From contig NZ_JAJONF010000016.1 in NCBI RefSeq assembly GCF_021462265.1, forward strand, positions 124,001 through 188,000: 64,000 bases of DNA, read 5' to 3'. The notes below the pieces were generated by a model. It searched no databases and was not told the origin of the DNA. It was given only the letters and a program-made list of their open reading frames with translations. This stretch comes from Streptomyces shenzhenensis (GTDB lineage: Bacteria; Actinomycetota; Actinomycetes; Streptomycetales; Streptomycetaceae). The position numbers were made by a program, and so were the translations under genes. Below, piece after piece: positions 33,271 to 42,550 of this stretch (positions are counted from its first letter, which is position 1; the number at the start of each line of letters is the position of its first letter).

Positions 33271-33504
33271 CACGACGCGACCAGCGCACTCCCCGGGATC
33301 TTCCCGGATCCGGAGGGGTCGGCCGCCGTCGTGCGGCCCGCACGCGTGCGCTTTCCGACGGCCGCTGTCGCTCTCCGGCTTCCGCTTTCACCTCCGGCCA
33401 TCAACTGGCGGTTGGCGATCGGCTGTCGGTTGCCGGTTACCGGCTGTCGGCTTGCCACGCGCCCCTCAACGACAGAACTCACCCGGAGTGGAGTGCTCCC
33501 TGCC

Positions 33505-34296
33505 ATGAAGGCTTCCGCCATGTCCGCCATGTCTGCCATGTCCGCCAAGAAGACCTCTCGTGTCGCCGCCGTCGCCGCCGTCACGGGCACGGCCGTACTG
33601 GCCGTCTGCTCGCCCGCGTTCGCGCATGTCAGCGTGCAGCCCGAGGGCACCGCCGCCAAGGGCGGTTACGCGGTGATCGACTTCAAGGTCCCCAACGAGC
33701 GCGACGACGCCTCGACCTCCAAGGTCGAGGTCAGCTTCCCCGCCGACCACCCGATCGCGTCCGTGATGCCGCAGCCGATGGCCGGCTGGAAGATCGAGGT
33801 CACCAAGTCCAAGCTGGCCAAGCCGCTGGAGATGCACGGCGAGAAGATCGACCAGGCGGTCACCAAGGTCACCTGGACCGCCGAGGACAAGGGCATCGAG
33901 CCGGGCTACTTCCAGAAGTTCCCGCTCTCCGTGGGCGCCCTGCCCGAGAACACCGACGAACTGGTCTTCAAGGCGGTCCAGACGTACTCCAACAAGGAGG
34001 TCGTCCGCTGGATCGAGGTCCAGCAGGAGGGCCAGGACGAGCCGGAGAACCCGGCCCCGGTCCTCGCGCTGTCCGCCGCCACCGACGACCACCACGGGTC
34101 CGCCACGGCCGAGGACACCGCCGAGGAGACGTCGGCCAAGACCGAGACCACCGCTTCCGGCGACTCCGGCTCCGCGGGCGGCAGCGACACCACCGCCCGC
34201 GTCCTCGGTGTCGTCGGCATCGTCGTCGGCGCGGCCGGGGTCGCCTACGGCGTCCTCGCCGGCCGCCGCCGGTCCACCACCGGCACCGAGGCCTGA
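33505..34296 (+). CDS. ycnI: YcnI-family copper-binding secreted/anchored protein
   Basis: 263 residues. The signal peptide (about 1-38) ends CSPAFA, leaving His as the first mature residue (HVSVQPEG), the copper-brace ligand of YcnI (DUF1775). The domain follows (PNERDDASTSKVEVSFPADHPIASVMPQPMAGWKIEV, with the conserved Trp). A low-complexity Thr/Ala/Glu/Asp linker and a C-terminal membrane helix (VLGVVGIVVGAAGVAYGVL, then GRRR) anchor it at the cell surface. It likely binds Cu(II) outside the membrane. Next genes are Sco1, PCuAC and CopCD. Confidence 0.92.
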   Translation: MKASAMSAMSAMSAKKTSRVAAVAAVTGTAVLAVCSPAFAHVSVQPEGTAAKGGYAVIDFKVPNERDDASTSKVEVSFPADHPIASVMPQPMAGWKIEVTKSKLAKPLEMHGEKIDQAVTKVTWTAEDKGIEPGYFQKFPLSVGALPENTDELVFKAVQTYSNKEVVRWIEVQQEGQDEPENPAPVLALSAATDDHHGSATAEDTAEETSAKTETTASGDSGSAGGSDTTARVLGVVGIVVGAAGVAYGVLAGRRRSTTGTEA

Positions 34297-34402
34297 GTTC
34301 CGTGTCCGTAGCGCGCACAGGGGGTCATGCGGCTGTCGTACTCCCACGACCGTCGTACGACCCCGGTGCGCGCCGGATCTCTCACATCTGGGACATTTTC
34401 GT

Positions 34403-35056
34403 ATGCGCAAGAAGACGTTCGCCGCGGCCGCGCTGCTCGCCGCCGCCTCCCTGGCCCTCTCCGCCTGCGGCAGCGGCGACGACGCCAAGTCAGCCGTCAC
34501 CGTGGTCTCCGGGGCCACCTCGAACAAGGCAGCGACCATCCTCGACACGCCCTTCGAGAAGCCGGACCTGGTGCTCACCGACACCCACGGCGAGAAGTAC
34601 GACCTGCGCGCGGAGACCAAGGGCAGGCCGACGCTGGTCTACTTCGGCTACACGCACTGCCCTGACGTCTGCCCGCTGACCATGAACAACCTGGCGGTCG
34701 CCAAGAAGGCGCTGTCCAAGGCCGACCAGGCGAAGCTGCGGGTCGTGTTCGTGACCACCGACCCGGCCCGAGACACCCCGTCCGAGCTGGGCAAGTGGCT
34801 CAAGGGCATCGACCCGGCCTTCGTCGGACTGACCGGCGACTTCGCCACCATCCAGGCGGGCGCCCGCACCCTCGGCATCTCCATCGAGCCGACCCACAGG
34901 GACAAGAAGACCGGCAAGGTCGTCTCGGTGCACGGCACCCAGGTCATCGCGTTCTCGCCGAAGACCAACGGCGGATACGTCCTCTACGGCGAGGACGCCA
35001 CCGTCGACGACTACACCAAGGACCTCCCCAAGCTGATCAAGGGGGAGAACCCGTGA
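34403..35056 (+). CDS. sco: Sco1/SenC-family copper chaperone lipoprotein
   Basis: 217 residues with a lipoprotein signal (LALSAC lipobox, Cys22). The thioredoxin-like domain carries the copper site YTHCPDVCP (CxxxC) and a later His in VSVHGTQVIAF. Sco proteins deliver copper to cytochrome oxidase Cu-A and, in S. lividans, act with the adjacent ECuC-type protein in extracytoplasmic copper traffic. ATG 34403; the stop overlaps the next gene's GTG (GTGA). Confidence 0.94.
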   Translation: MRKKTFAAAALLAAASLALSACGSGDDAKSAVTVVSGATSNKAATILDTPFEKPDLVLTDTHGEKYDLRAETKGRPTLVYFGYTHCPDVCPLTMNNLAVAKKALSKADQAKLRVVFVTTDPARDTPSELGKWLKGIDPAFVGLTGDFATIQAGARTLGISIEPTHRDKKTGKVVSVHGTQVIAFSPKTNGGYVLYGEDATVDDYTKDLPKLIKGENP

Positions 35057-35559
35057 CATCCATAAAATCCGCGAAACCCGTGAAACTTGCAAAACACCTC
35101 GTCCTGACCGGGATAGCGATCACGGGGGCCCTTGCCCTGGCGGGCTGCGGCAGCTCGAACGTCTCGGGCTCGTCGGGCTCCTCGCTCCCCGAGTTGTCCG
35201 TCGGCGCCTCCTACATGCCGCAGCCGGTCTCCACGGACATGGCCGCCGGATTCCTGACCATCACCAACAAAGGCGGCACGAAGGACGAACTGACCTCCGT
35301 CACCAGTGACTCCGCCGGTGAGATCACCATGCACGAGACCAACGGCGGGGCGATGGAGCAGGTCAGCTCGTTCGAGGTGCCCGCCCACGGTCAACTCGTG
35401 TTCAAGAGCGGTGGCAACCATCTGATGTTCGAGAAGCTGAAGCGCCGCCCGGCACAGGGCGACACGATCACCTTGAAACTCAAATTCGCCGAATCCGGTC
35501 CGCTCACCGTCGAGATGCCGGTGAAGTCCGCCACGTACAACCCGTCGACCGGACACTGA
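35053..35559 (+). CDS. PCu(A)C-type copper chaperone lipoprotein (ECuC)
   Basis: 168 residues from GTG 35053, which overlaps the Sco stop codon. Lipobox LALAGC. The PCuAC cupredoxin-like domain shows its Cu(I) ligands in EITMHETNGGAMEQ and GNHLMFEKLKR, the H-x-n-M-x21-H-x-M pattern. It takes up extracellular copper and passes it to Sco. The gene is translationally coupled to sco and 14 bases before copCD. Confidence 0.93.
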   Translation: MTSIKSAKPVKLAKHLVLTGIAITGALALAGCGSSNVSGSSGSSLPELSVGASYMPQPVSTDMAAGFLTITNKGGTKDELTSVTSDSAGEITMHETNGGAMEQVSSFEVPAHGQLVFKSGGNHLMFEKLKRRPAQGDTITLKLKFAESGPLTVEMPVKSATYNPSTGH

Positions 35560-35573
35560 GGGAGGGACCGACC

Positions 35574-37586
35574 TTGACGCGGACCATCACCCCCCGCCTG
35601 CGCACCCTGGTGCTGCTGTTCCTCGCCGTCACCGGCGCGCTGCTGGCCGGCGCCGGGCCGGCCTCCGCGCACGCCGCGCTGACCGGCAGCGACCCCTCCC
35701 AGGGGGTGGTGGTCACCAAGGCACCCGACCAGGTGACACTCACGTTCTCCGAGAACGTGTCGATGAACGACAACTCGATCCGGGTCCTCGATCCCAAGGG
35801 CGCGCGGGTCGACCTGGGCAAGCCGGACAACCTGAGCGGGACGACGTACGGCGTGCAGCTCAAGAGCGGGCTGGCCAAGGGCACGTACACCGTCGCCTGG
35901 CAGGTCGTCTCGGCGGACAGCCACCCCGTCGCCGGCGCCTTCACCTTCTCCGTGGGAACGCCCTCCAGGACCGTCGCCTCGGTCGGGGACCAGGACGTCG
36001 GCGGCGGAGTCGTCGGCTGGCTGTACGGCTTCGGGCGGTACATGTCGTACGCCGGGTACATCGTGCTTGTCGGCGGCGCCGCCTTCGTCCTCGCCTGCTG
36101 GCGGCGCGGCTCCGGGGTACGGGCCATGCAGCGCCTGGTGGTCGGCGGCTGGCTGACGCTCACCGCCGCCACCCTCTGGCTGCTGCTCCTGCGCGGCTCC
36201 TACACGACCTCCGGCAGCGTCGGCGACATCGTCGACCTGAACCTCCTCGGCCAGGTCCTGCAGACCAAGACCGGCGCCGCCCTGGTCTCCCGGCTGCTGC
36301 TGCTCGCGGCGGCCGCACTCTTCATCGCCGTCCTCTTCGGCGCCTACGACAAGCGAGAGGAGGGCGAGGACAAGCGTGACCTGACCTTCGGGCTCGCCAT
36401 CGGCGGGACCGTCGTGGCCGCCGGGCTCGCGGCGAGCTGGGCCATGGCCGAGCACGCCTCCACCGGACTCCAGCCGGGCCTCGCGATGCCGGTCGACGTC
36501 GTCCACCTGCTCGCCGTCGCCGCCTGGCTGGGCGGCCTCACCGCGTTGCTGGTCGCCCTCTACCGGGCGCCCGCCGGCACCCCGGTCGAGTCCGTCGCCG
36601 TACGCCGCTTCTCCCGCGTCGCCTTCGGATCGGTGCTCGCCCTGGTCGCCACGGGCAGTTACCAGTCCTGGCGCCAGCTCGGCTCCTGGTCGGCGTTCAC
36701 CGACACGACGTACGGCGAGCTGCTGCTGGTCAAGATCGGGCTCGTGGCGCTGCTCGTCGGGATCGCGTCCATCTCGCGACGGTGGACGGGGCGGCTCGCG
36801 GACAGCGCGGTGACGGAGACCGAGGCCGAGGCAGGGGCAGCGGCGTCGGAAGAGGCGGAGAAGGCGAAGGCGACCGTCAAGGCATCCGCCGCCACGAAGG
36901 AGGCGTCCGCCACGTCCGCCAAGGCCCCCACCGGCGCCTCCGGCAAGGTCGCGTCCGTCGATGACGACGCCAACGATGGCCCCGCCCCCGACGCCGACCC
37001 CGAGCGTGCCGCGCAACTGGCCCGGCAGCAGACCGCCATGGACACCGCCCGGCAGAAGCGGGCCCGCGACGCCGACCCCCACCGCTTCGGCCTGCGCCGC
37101 TCGGTGCTCGCCGAGGCCGGAGTCGCCGTCGTCCTGCTCGCCGTCACGACCGTGCTCACGCAGACCGAACCCGGCCGTACCGAACAGGACGCGAAGGCCG
37201 CCGCCTCGGCCGCCTCGTCCTCCTCCGCGTCGAACTCGTCCTCGGGCGCGCTGACCCTCGACATGTCCTTCGACACCGGCGGCAAGGACGGCAAGGGCGT
37301 CGTCCGCATCGACCTCGACCCCGCGACCGTGGGCAGCAACGAGATGCACGTCTACGTCCAGCGGCCCAACGGCCGCGCCTTCGACATCCCCGAGGTCAAG
37401 GTCGCCTTCACCCTCGCCGCCAAGAACCTCGGGCCGCTTTCCGTGGCCCCCGACCACGTCACCACCGGGCACTGGGCCGCGAGGGGCGTGCAGATCCCCA
37501 TGGCCGGCGACTGGAGGGTCTCCGTCACCGTACGGACCTCCGACATCGACCAGGTGACCGTCTCCAAGAACGCGCAGATCGGCTGA
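35574..37586 (+). CDS. copCD: CopC-CopD fusion, copper import membrane protein
   Basis: 670 residues from TTG 35574, with GGAGG eight bases upstream. Signal peptide ending ASAHAAL, so mature His1 is the Cu(II) ligand of the CopC domain (about 32-125, DSHPVAGAFTFSVG with the second His). Then about eight transmembrane helices of CopD (about 145-420), a cytoplasmic Ala/Glu/Lys-rich region (about 420-510), one more helix (about 518-536) and an extracytoplasmic C-terminal domain (YtkA-like, about 560-670). The arrangement CopC-CopD-extra domain is common in Streptomyces. Confidence 0.93.
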   Translation: MTRTITPRLRTLVLLFLAVTGALLAGAGPASAHAALTGSDPSQGVVVTKAPDQVTLTFSENVSMNDNSIRVLDPKGARVDLGKPDNLSGTTYGVQLKSGLAKGTYTVAWQVVSADSHPVAGAFTFSVGTPSRTVASVGDQDVGGGVVGWLYGFGRYMSYAGYIVLVGGAAFVLACWRRGSGVRAMQRLVVGGWLTLTAATLWLLLLRGSYTTSGSVGDIVDLNLLGQVLQTKTGAALVSRLLLLAAAALFIAVLFGAYDKREEGEDKRDLTFGLAIGGTVVAAGLAASWAMAEHASTGLQPGLAMPVDVVHLLAVAAWLGGLTALLVALYRAPAGTPVESVAVRRFSRVAFGSVLALVATGSYQSWRQLGSWSAFTDTTYGELLLVKIGLVALLVGIASISRRWTGRLADSAVTETEAEAGAAASEEAEKAKATVKASAATKEASATSAKAPTGASGKVASVDDDANDGPAPDADPERAAQLARQQTAMDTARQKRARDADPHRFGLRRSVLAEAGVAVVLLAVTTVLTQTEPGRTEQDAKAAASAASSSSASNSSSGALTLDMSFDTGGKDGKGVVRIDLDPATVGSNEMHVYVQRPNGRAFDIPEVKVAFTLAAKNLGPLSVAPDHVTTGHWAARGVQIPMAGDWRVSVTVRTSDIDQVTVSKNAQIG

Positions 37587-37594
37587 ACCGCACC

Positions 37595-38875
37595 ATGCCC
37601 GAACAATCCCAGTCCGTCACCGAGGCCCGTACCGCAGCCACTGACGCTCCGCCGGCCGGGGGTGTCAGCCGGCGGGCGCTGCTCGGCACCGCCGGGGCCA
37701 CCGGGCTCGCGCTCGGCGCGGCGGGCGCCGGCGTCGGCTACGCGGCCGCCCCCGCCCAGGCCACCCCGCTCAGCTCGGTGGGCTCCGACCGGGCGATGTT
37801 TCACGGGAAACATCAGCCGGGCATCACCGAGGGCCTCCAGGCACGCGGCCATCTCGTCGCCTTCGACCTGGCGGCGGGCGCGGGCCGCACCGAGGCCGCC
37901 GCACTGCTGCGCCGCTGGTCGGCGACGGCCGAGCGGCTGATGGCCGGCGAGCCGATGACGCAGGACGACACGGACGTGGCCCGGGACGCGGGACCCTCGT
38001 CGCTGACGGTCACCTTCGGCTTCGGCAACAGCTTCTTCAGCCGCACCGGCCTGGAGAAGCAACGGCCGTCCGCCCTGGACCCGCTGCCCGACTTCTCCTC
38101 CGACCACCTCGACACGTCGCGCAGCAACGGCGACCTGTGGGTGCAGATCGGCGCCGACGACGCCCTGGTCGCCTTCCACGCCCTGCGCGCCATCCAGAAG
38201 GACGCGGGCAGCGCGGCGAAGGTCCGCTGGCAGATGAACGGCTTCAACCGCACCCCGGGCGCCACCACCCACCCCATGACGGCGCGCAACCTCATGGGCC
38301 AGCTGGACGGGACGCGCAATCCCAAGCCGACGGACTCTGACTTCGGCCGGCGGATCTTCGTGCCGGCGAGCGGTTCGAGCGATCCGGCGTGGATGGCGAA
38401 CGGCTCCTACGCCGTCGTACGCCGGATCCGCATGCTCCTCGACGACTGGGAGAAGCTGTCGCTCGCGGCCCAGGAGAACGTGATCGGGCGGAAGAAGTCG
38501 AACGGGGCGCCGCTGTCCGGGGGCACCGAGACGACTCCGATGGACCTGGACAAGGCCAGGGCCGACGGGGAGTACGTCGTCCCGGTCAACGCCCATGCCC
38601 GGATCACCCGGCCCGACCAGAACGGGGGCGCGGCCATCCTGCGGCGTCCGTTCTCGTACCACGACGGCATCGACGCGGACGGGACACCGGACGCGGGGCT
38701 GCTCTTCGTCTGCTGGCAGGCGGATCCGCTGCGCGGGTTCGTGCCGCTGCAGCGGAAGCTGGACCGCGGGGACGCCCTGTCGCAGTACATCCGGCACGAG
38801 GCGAGCGGGCTGTTCGCGGTACCGGGCGGCGCGGCCGCCGGGGAGTATGTGGGGCAGCGGCTGCTGGAGGGATGA
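37595..38875 (+). CDS. dtpA: DyP-type heme peroxidase, Tat-secreted (DtpA)
   Basis: 426 residues. The Tat signal has the twin Arg in SRRALLGTAGATGLALGAAG. DyP signatures are GQLDGTRNP (distal Asp of GxxDG), the proximal heme ligand in VNAHARITRP and the distal Arg in ILRRPFSYHDG. It oxidises phenols/dyes and, in S. lividans, the homologue encoded in this same cluster is tied to copper trafficking and the GlxA-dependent developmental switch. It begins 8 bases after copCD, in the same operon. A parS-like sequence lies within it at 37798-37811. Confidence 0.95.
   Translation: MPEQSQSVTEARTAATDAPPAGGVSRRALLGTAGATGLALGAAGAGVGYAAAPAQATPLSSVGSDRAMFHGKHQPGITEGLQARGHLVAFDLAAGAGRTEAAALLRRWSATAERLMAGEPMTQDDTDVARDAGPSSLTVTFGFGNSFFSRTGLEKQRPSALDPLPDFSSDHLDTSRSNGDLWVQIGADDALVAFHALRAIQKDAGSAAKVRWQMNGFNRTPGATTHPMTARNLMGQLDGTRNPKPTDSDFGRRIFVPASGSSDPAWMANGSYAVVRRIRMLLDDWEKLSLAAQENVIGRKKSNGAPLSGGTETTPMDLDKARADGEYVVPVNAHARITRPDQNGGAAILRRPFSYHDGIDADGTPDAGLLFVCWQADPLRGFVPLQRKLDRGDALSQYIRHEASGLFAVPGGAAAGEYVGQRLLEG
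37798..37811. promoter_or_regulatory. parS-like site with one mismatch, inside dtpA
   Basis: GTTTCACGGGAAAC differs at one position from the Streptomyces ParB site GTTTCACGTGAAAC. It codes for part of MFHGKHQ. One mismatch in the centre may lower ParB affinity, and chance occurrence cannot be excluded. Confidence 0.35.
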
Positions 38876-38929
38876 ACCCGGTTACCACAGTGGTCTCTGA
38901 TCACTATTGGTGCGTTTCCGGGGTCCAAA

Positions 38930-38945
38930 CCACCCGGTCGGGTGG
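38930..38945. repeat. short hairpin before pheA
   Basis: CCACCC-GGTC-GGGTGG, six perfect base pairs with a four-base loop, about 50 bases before ATG 38998. It may be a terminator for the copper operon or a leader structure of pheA; nothing identifies a T-box or attenuator. Confidence 0.35.
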
Positions 38946-38997
38946 ATCCGATGAGACAGGCGAGCCGCGGCTCCCTGCGCCCATTAGGGTGAGTGAC

Positions 38998-39933
38998 ATG
39001 CCAGCGAGCTATGCGTATCTCGGTCCCGAAGGCACCTTCACCGAAGTCGCCCTGCGCACCCTTCCGGAGGCCGCCACCCGGGAGCTGATCCCGTACGTCT
39101 CCGTGCAGTCCGCGCTGGACGCGGTGCGGGGCGGTGAGGCCGAGGCCGCGTTCGTGCCGATCGAGAACTCCGTCGAGGGCGGCATCACCACGACCCTGGA
39201 CGAGCTTGTCGCGGGCAAGCCGCTGATGATCTACCGCGAGGTGCTGCTGTCGATCACCTTCGCGCTGCTGGCCCGGCCGGGTACCAAGCTCTCCGACATC
39301 AAGACGGTCACCGCCCACCCGGCCGCCCAGCCGCAGGTCCGCAACTGGCTGCGGGCCCACCTCCCGGAGGCGGTCTGGGAGTCCGCCGCCTCCAACGCGG
39401 ACGGCGCCCGCCTGGTCCAGGAGGGCCGGTACGACGCCGCGTTCGCCGGCGAGTTCGCGGCCGCGCGCTACGGCCTGGAGGCACTGGAGACCGAGATCCA
39501 CGACGCGGAGAACGCGCAGACCAGGTTCGTGCTGGTGGGCCGCCCGGCCCGGCCGGCCGCCCCGACCGGCGCGGACAAGACCTCGGTCGTGTTCTGGCAG
39601 AACGACGACCATCCCGGCGGGCTGCGTGACCTGCTCGGCGAGTTCGCCACCCGGGGCATCAACCTCATGCTGCTGCAGTCCCGGCCGACCGGTGCCGGCA
39701 TCGGCAACTACTGCTTCTGCGTCGACGCCGAGGGGCACATCTCCGACCGGCGGGTGGCGGAGGCGCTGATGGGGCTGAAACGGATCTGCCGCCAGGTGCG
39801 GTTCCTCGGCTCCTACCCGCGGGCGGACATCAAGCCCGGCGAGGCTGTGGCGCCCACCCCGCCGGGGACGTCGGACGAGGAGTTCGTGGCGGCCTCGGAC
39901 TGGGTGGCGCGGTGCCAGGACGGCCGTTTCTAA
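38998..39933 (+). CDS. pheA: prephenate dehydratase
   Basis: 311 residues. The PDT domain (about 4-185) shows YLGPEGTFTEVALR, FVPIENSVEGGITTTLDEL and the catalytic TR motif in NAQTRFVLVG. An ACT domain (about 200-275) with GGLRDLLGEFATRGINLMLLQSRPTG should bind phenylalanine for feedback inhibition. It converts prephenate to phenylpyruvate in Phe synthesis. There is no fused chorismate mutase. serS follows after a 530-base gap. Confidence 0.96.
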   Translation: MPASYAYLGPEGTFTEVALRTLPEAATRELIPYVSVQSALDAVRGGEAEAAFVPIENSVEGGITTTLDELVAGKPLMIYREVLLSITFALLARPGTKLSDIKTVTAHPAAQPQVRNWLRAHLPEAVWESAASNADGARLVQEGRYDAAFAGEFAAARYGLEALETEIHDAENAQTRFVLVGRPARPAAPTGADKTSVVFWQNDDHPGGLRDLLGEFATRGINLMLLQSRPTGAGIGNYCFCVDAEGHISDRRVAEALMGLKRICRQVRFLGSYPRADIKPGEAVAPTPPGTSDEEFVAASDWVARCQDGRF

Positions 39934-39956
39934 CCGGTCGTACCCTCATATCCTGG

Positions 39957-40270
39957 TTATCCACAGGAGTTATCCACAGGCCGCCATCTCGACCTGGGGA
40001 CAAGTCGACACCGACACCTGAGTCTGTCGACAAATCTCCCTCCAGTCCATCGGCGCGGCTCCGCCCGCCCGCATCACCCTTCGTCCACTCGTTTCCCTTG
40101 GTTCATCTCTTGGGGCGACGCCTTTCCACTCGAAAGAGGGTGTTGTCCCGGTTTGAGGTGGGAATCCCGCCCTTCGCGCACCGCTTGCGGAGTGATCAAT
40201 TCCGAAGTCCACATCTCATCCACACACCCTGTGGATAACTCTCGGGAGGGCATGGATTCCTGTGGACAAC
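39957..40270. promoter_or_regulatory. cluster of DnaA boxes between pheA and serS
   Basis: Exact or Streptomyces-preferred boxes: TTATCCACA at 39957-39965 and 39970-39978, TGTGGATAA at 40231-40239 and TGTGGACAA at 40262-40270. One-mismatch boxes lie at 39995-40003, 40025-40033 and 40217-40225. They sit in a 530-base gap without genes that is more A/T-rich than its surroundings. The 13-base spacing of the first two favours cooperative binding. Such clusters in Streptomyces titrate DnaA. No unwinding element or dnaA/dnaN neighbour is seen, so it is not oriC. Confidence 0.82.
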
Positions 40271-40463
40271 GACGCCCCCAAGTCCCGTTCTCCCCAGGGA
40301 AATCCAGTCAACCGCGGGCCGCGCGCTTGCCCCGTCCCAGGGAGTGAGACACTTTTTATTGACACGCCCGGCAATTCCCTCATAGCTGAACGTAAGCCAC
40401 TATTCGGAACACGTGTGAATAGTGATTCGTGGGGGGCAACCCCACACCGGTAGCCTTGACCCC

Positions 40464-41741
40464 GTGATTGACCTTCGCCTGCTCCGTGAGGACCCCGACC
40501 GTGTGCGCGCGTCCCAGCGCGCCCGTGGAGAGGACGTCGCGCTCGTCGACGCTCTCCTCTCCGCCGACGAGCGGCGCAGGTCGTCCGGCGTCCGCTTCGA
40601 CGAGCTCCGTGCCGAACAGAAGCAGCTCGGCAAGCTCATCCCCAAGGCCGCCGGCGACGAGAAGGCCGAGCTGCTGAAGAAGGCCGGCCAGCTCGCCGCC
40701 GACGTCAAGACCGCCGACGCCGAGCGCGACACGGCCGATGCCGAGACCCAGGAGCTGCTGCTCAGGCTCGGCAACCTCGTCCACCCCGACGTGCCCGTCG
40801 GCGGCGAGGAGGACTTCGTCACCCTGGAGACGCACGGCACGATCCGCGACTTCGGCGCCGAGGGCTTCGAGCCCAAGGACCACCTGGAGCTGGGCCAGCT
40901 CCTCGGCGCGATCGACGTCGAGCGCGGCGCCAAGGTCTCCGGTTCCCGCTTCTACTTCCTGACCGGTGTCGGCGCCCTGCTGGAGCTGGCCCTCGTCAAC
41001 GCGGCGATCGCGCAGGCCACCGAGGCCGGCTTCACGCCGATGCTGACCCCGGCGCTGGTCCGCCCGCAGTCCATGGCGGGCACCGGCTTCCTCGGCCAGG
41101 CGGCCCAGGACGTCTACCACCTCGACAAGGACGACCTCTACCTGGTCGGCACCTCCGAGGTGCCGCTCGCCGCGTACCACATGGACGAGATCATCGACGT
41201 GGAGCGCCTCCCGCTGCGCTACGCCGGTTTCTCGCCCTGCTTCCGTCGCGAGGCCGGTTCGCACGGCAAGGACACCAAGGGCATCTTCCGCGTCCACCAG
41301 TTCGACAAGGTGGAGATGTTCTCCTACGTCGCCCCCGAGGACTCCGAGGCGGAGCACCAGCGTCTGCTGGCCTGGGAGAAGCAGTGGCTGACGTCGCTGG
41401 AGCTGCCGTTCCGGGTGATCGACGTCGCCACCGGTGACCTCGGCTCCTCGGCCGCCCGCAAGTTCGACTGCGAGGCGTGGATCCCGACGCAGGGCAAGTA
41501 CCGCGAGCTGACGTCGACGTCGGACTGCACCGAGTTCCAGTCCCGCCGGCTGTCGATCCGGGTCCGCGACGGCAAGCAGGTCAGGCCGCTGGCCACGCTC
41601 AACGGCACCCTGTGCGCCGTACCGCGCACCATCGTGGCGATCCTGGAGAACCACCAGCAGGCCGACGGCTCGGTTTACGTGCCCGAGGTACTGCGCCCGT
41701 ACCTGGGCGGCCGGGAGGTCCTGGAGCCGGTGTCCCGGTGA
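40464..41741 (+). CDS. serS: seryl-tRNA synthetase
   Basis: 425 residues from GTG 40464, the normal length. The N-terminal helical arm (about 1-105) binds the long tRNA-Ser variable arm. The class II core has motif 2 region PCFRREAGSHGKDTKGIFRVHQFDK, TSEVPLAAYH, and motif 3 RPLATLNGTLCAVPRTIVAILENHQ. It charges tRNA-Ser with serine. No clear ribosome site precedes the GTG, so a leaderless or weak start is likely. The HAD gene overlaps its stop codon. Confidence 0.97.
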   Translation: MIDLRLLREDPDRVRASQRARGEDVALVDALLSADERRRSSGVRFDELRAEQKQLGKLIPKAAGDEKAELLKKAGQLAADVKTADAERDTADAETQELLLRLGNLVHPDVPVGGEEDFVTLETHGTIRDFGAEGFEPKDHLELGQLLGAIDVERGAKVSGSRFYFLTGVGALLELALVNAAIAQATEAGFTPMLTPALVRPQSMAGTGFLGQAAQDVYHLDKDDLYLVGTSEVPLAAYHMDEIIDVERLPLRYAGFSPCFRREAGSHGKDTKGIFRVHQFDKVEMFSYVAPEDSEAEHQRLLAWEKQWLTSLELPFRVIDVATGDLGSSAARKFDCEAWIPTQGKYRELTSTSDCTEFQSRRLSIRVRDGKQVRPLATLNGTLCAVPRTIVAILENHQQADGSVYVPEVLRPYLGGREVLEPVSR

Positions 41742-42535
41742 GCTTCCCCTACGGGCTCATCGCCACCGACCTCGACGGGACGCTGCTGCGCTCCGACGAG
41801 TCGGTCTCCCAGCGCACCCGTGACGCGCTCGCCGCGGCCACCGCGGCGGGCGCCGCGCACATCGTCGTCACCGGCCGCGCGGTCCCCTGGACCCGGCACA
41901 TCCTCGACGACCTCGGCTACGACGGCCTCGCCGTCTGCGGCCAGGGCGCGCAGGTGTACGACGCCGGAGCGCACCGGCTCCTCACCTCCGTGACGCTGGA
42001 CCGGCAGCTGGCCGGGGTCGCGCTCGCGAAGATCGAGGCGGAGGTCGGCCCGCTGTACCTCGCGGCGGGCCGCGACGGCCTCGACGGCGACGTGCTGGTG
42101 GGGCCGCGGTACGCGGTGGCGGGTCATCTCCCGTCGACCCCCTTGAGGGATGCCGCCGACCTCTGGTCGGCGCCGCTGAACAAGATCTACATACAGCACC
42201 CGGAGCTGTCCGACGACGAGCTGGCGGAAGCGGCCCGGCAGGCGGCCGGGGGTTTTGTCAGCGTCGCCATGGCGGGCGAGGGCATCGTGGAGCTGCTCCC
42301 GCTCGGCCTCTCGAAGGCGACGGGCCTGTCCCTGGCCGCACGCCGACTGGGCCTCAAGCCCGCCGACACGATCGCCTTCGGTGACATGCCGAACGACATC
42401 CCGATGTTCGCCTGGGCGGCTCGGGGGGTGGCCATGGCCAACGCTCATGAGGAGCTGCGGGCTGTGGCCGACGAGGTGACGTCCTCCCACGAGGAGGACG
42501 GGATCGCGGTGGTCGTGGAGCGTCTGCTCGGCTGA
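41738..42535 (+). CDS. HAD-superfamily Cof-type phosphatase
   Basis: 265 residues from GTG 41738, overlapping the serS stop as GTGA. HAD motifs: nucleophile DLDGTLLRSD, VTGR, a Lys in SKATGL and GDMPNDIPMF with the metal-binding Asp pair. The cap is type IIB (Cof-like). It probably dephosphorylates a sugar phosphate or FMN-like compound. A close relative is found at 51460, so the window holds two Cof-type paralogues. Confidence 0.92.
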   Translation: MSFPYGLIATDLDGTLLRSDESVSQRTRDALAAATAAGAAHIVVTGRAVPWTRHILDDLGYDGLAVCGQGAQVYDAGAHRLLTSVTLDRQLAGVALAKIEAEVGPLYLAAGRDGLDGDVLVGPRYAVAGHLPSTPLRDAADLWSAPLNKIYIQHPELSDDELAEAARQAAGGFVSVAMAGEGIVELLPLGLSKATGLSLAARRLGLKPADTIAFGDMPNDIPMFAWAARGVAMANAHEELRAVADEVTSSHEEDGIAVVVERLLG

Positions 42536-42550
42536 GGCCGTCGGCCGGCT

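Noticed and set aside
35391..37472. Open frame of about 690 codons antisense to copCD
   Set aside because: CopCD has signal peptide, copper ligands and membrane helices in the true frame; the antisense product is Gly/Arg-rich noise.
39957..40270. Interpretation of the DnaA-box cluster as oriC
   Set aside because: No dnaA, dnaN, parAB or rpmH neighbours, too few boxes for a Streptomyces origin, and no A/T-rich unwinding tract.
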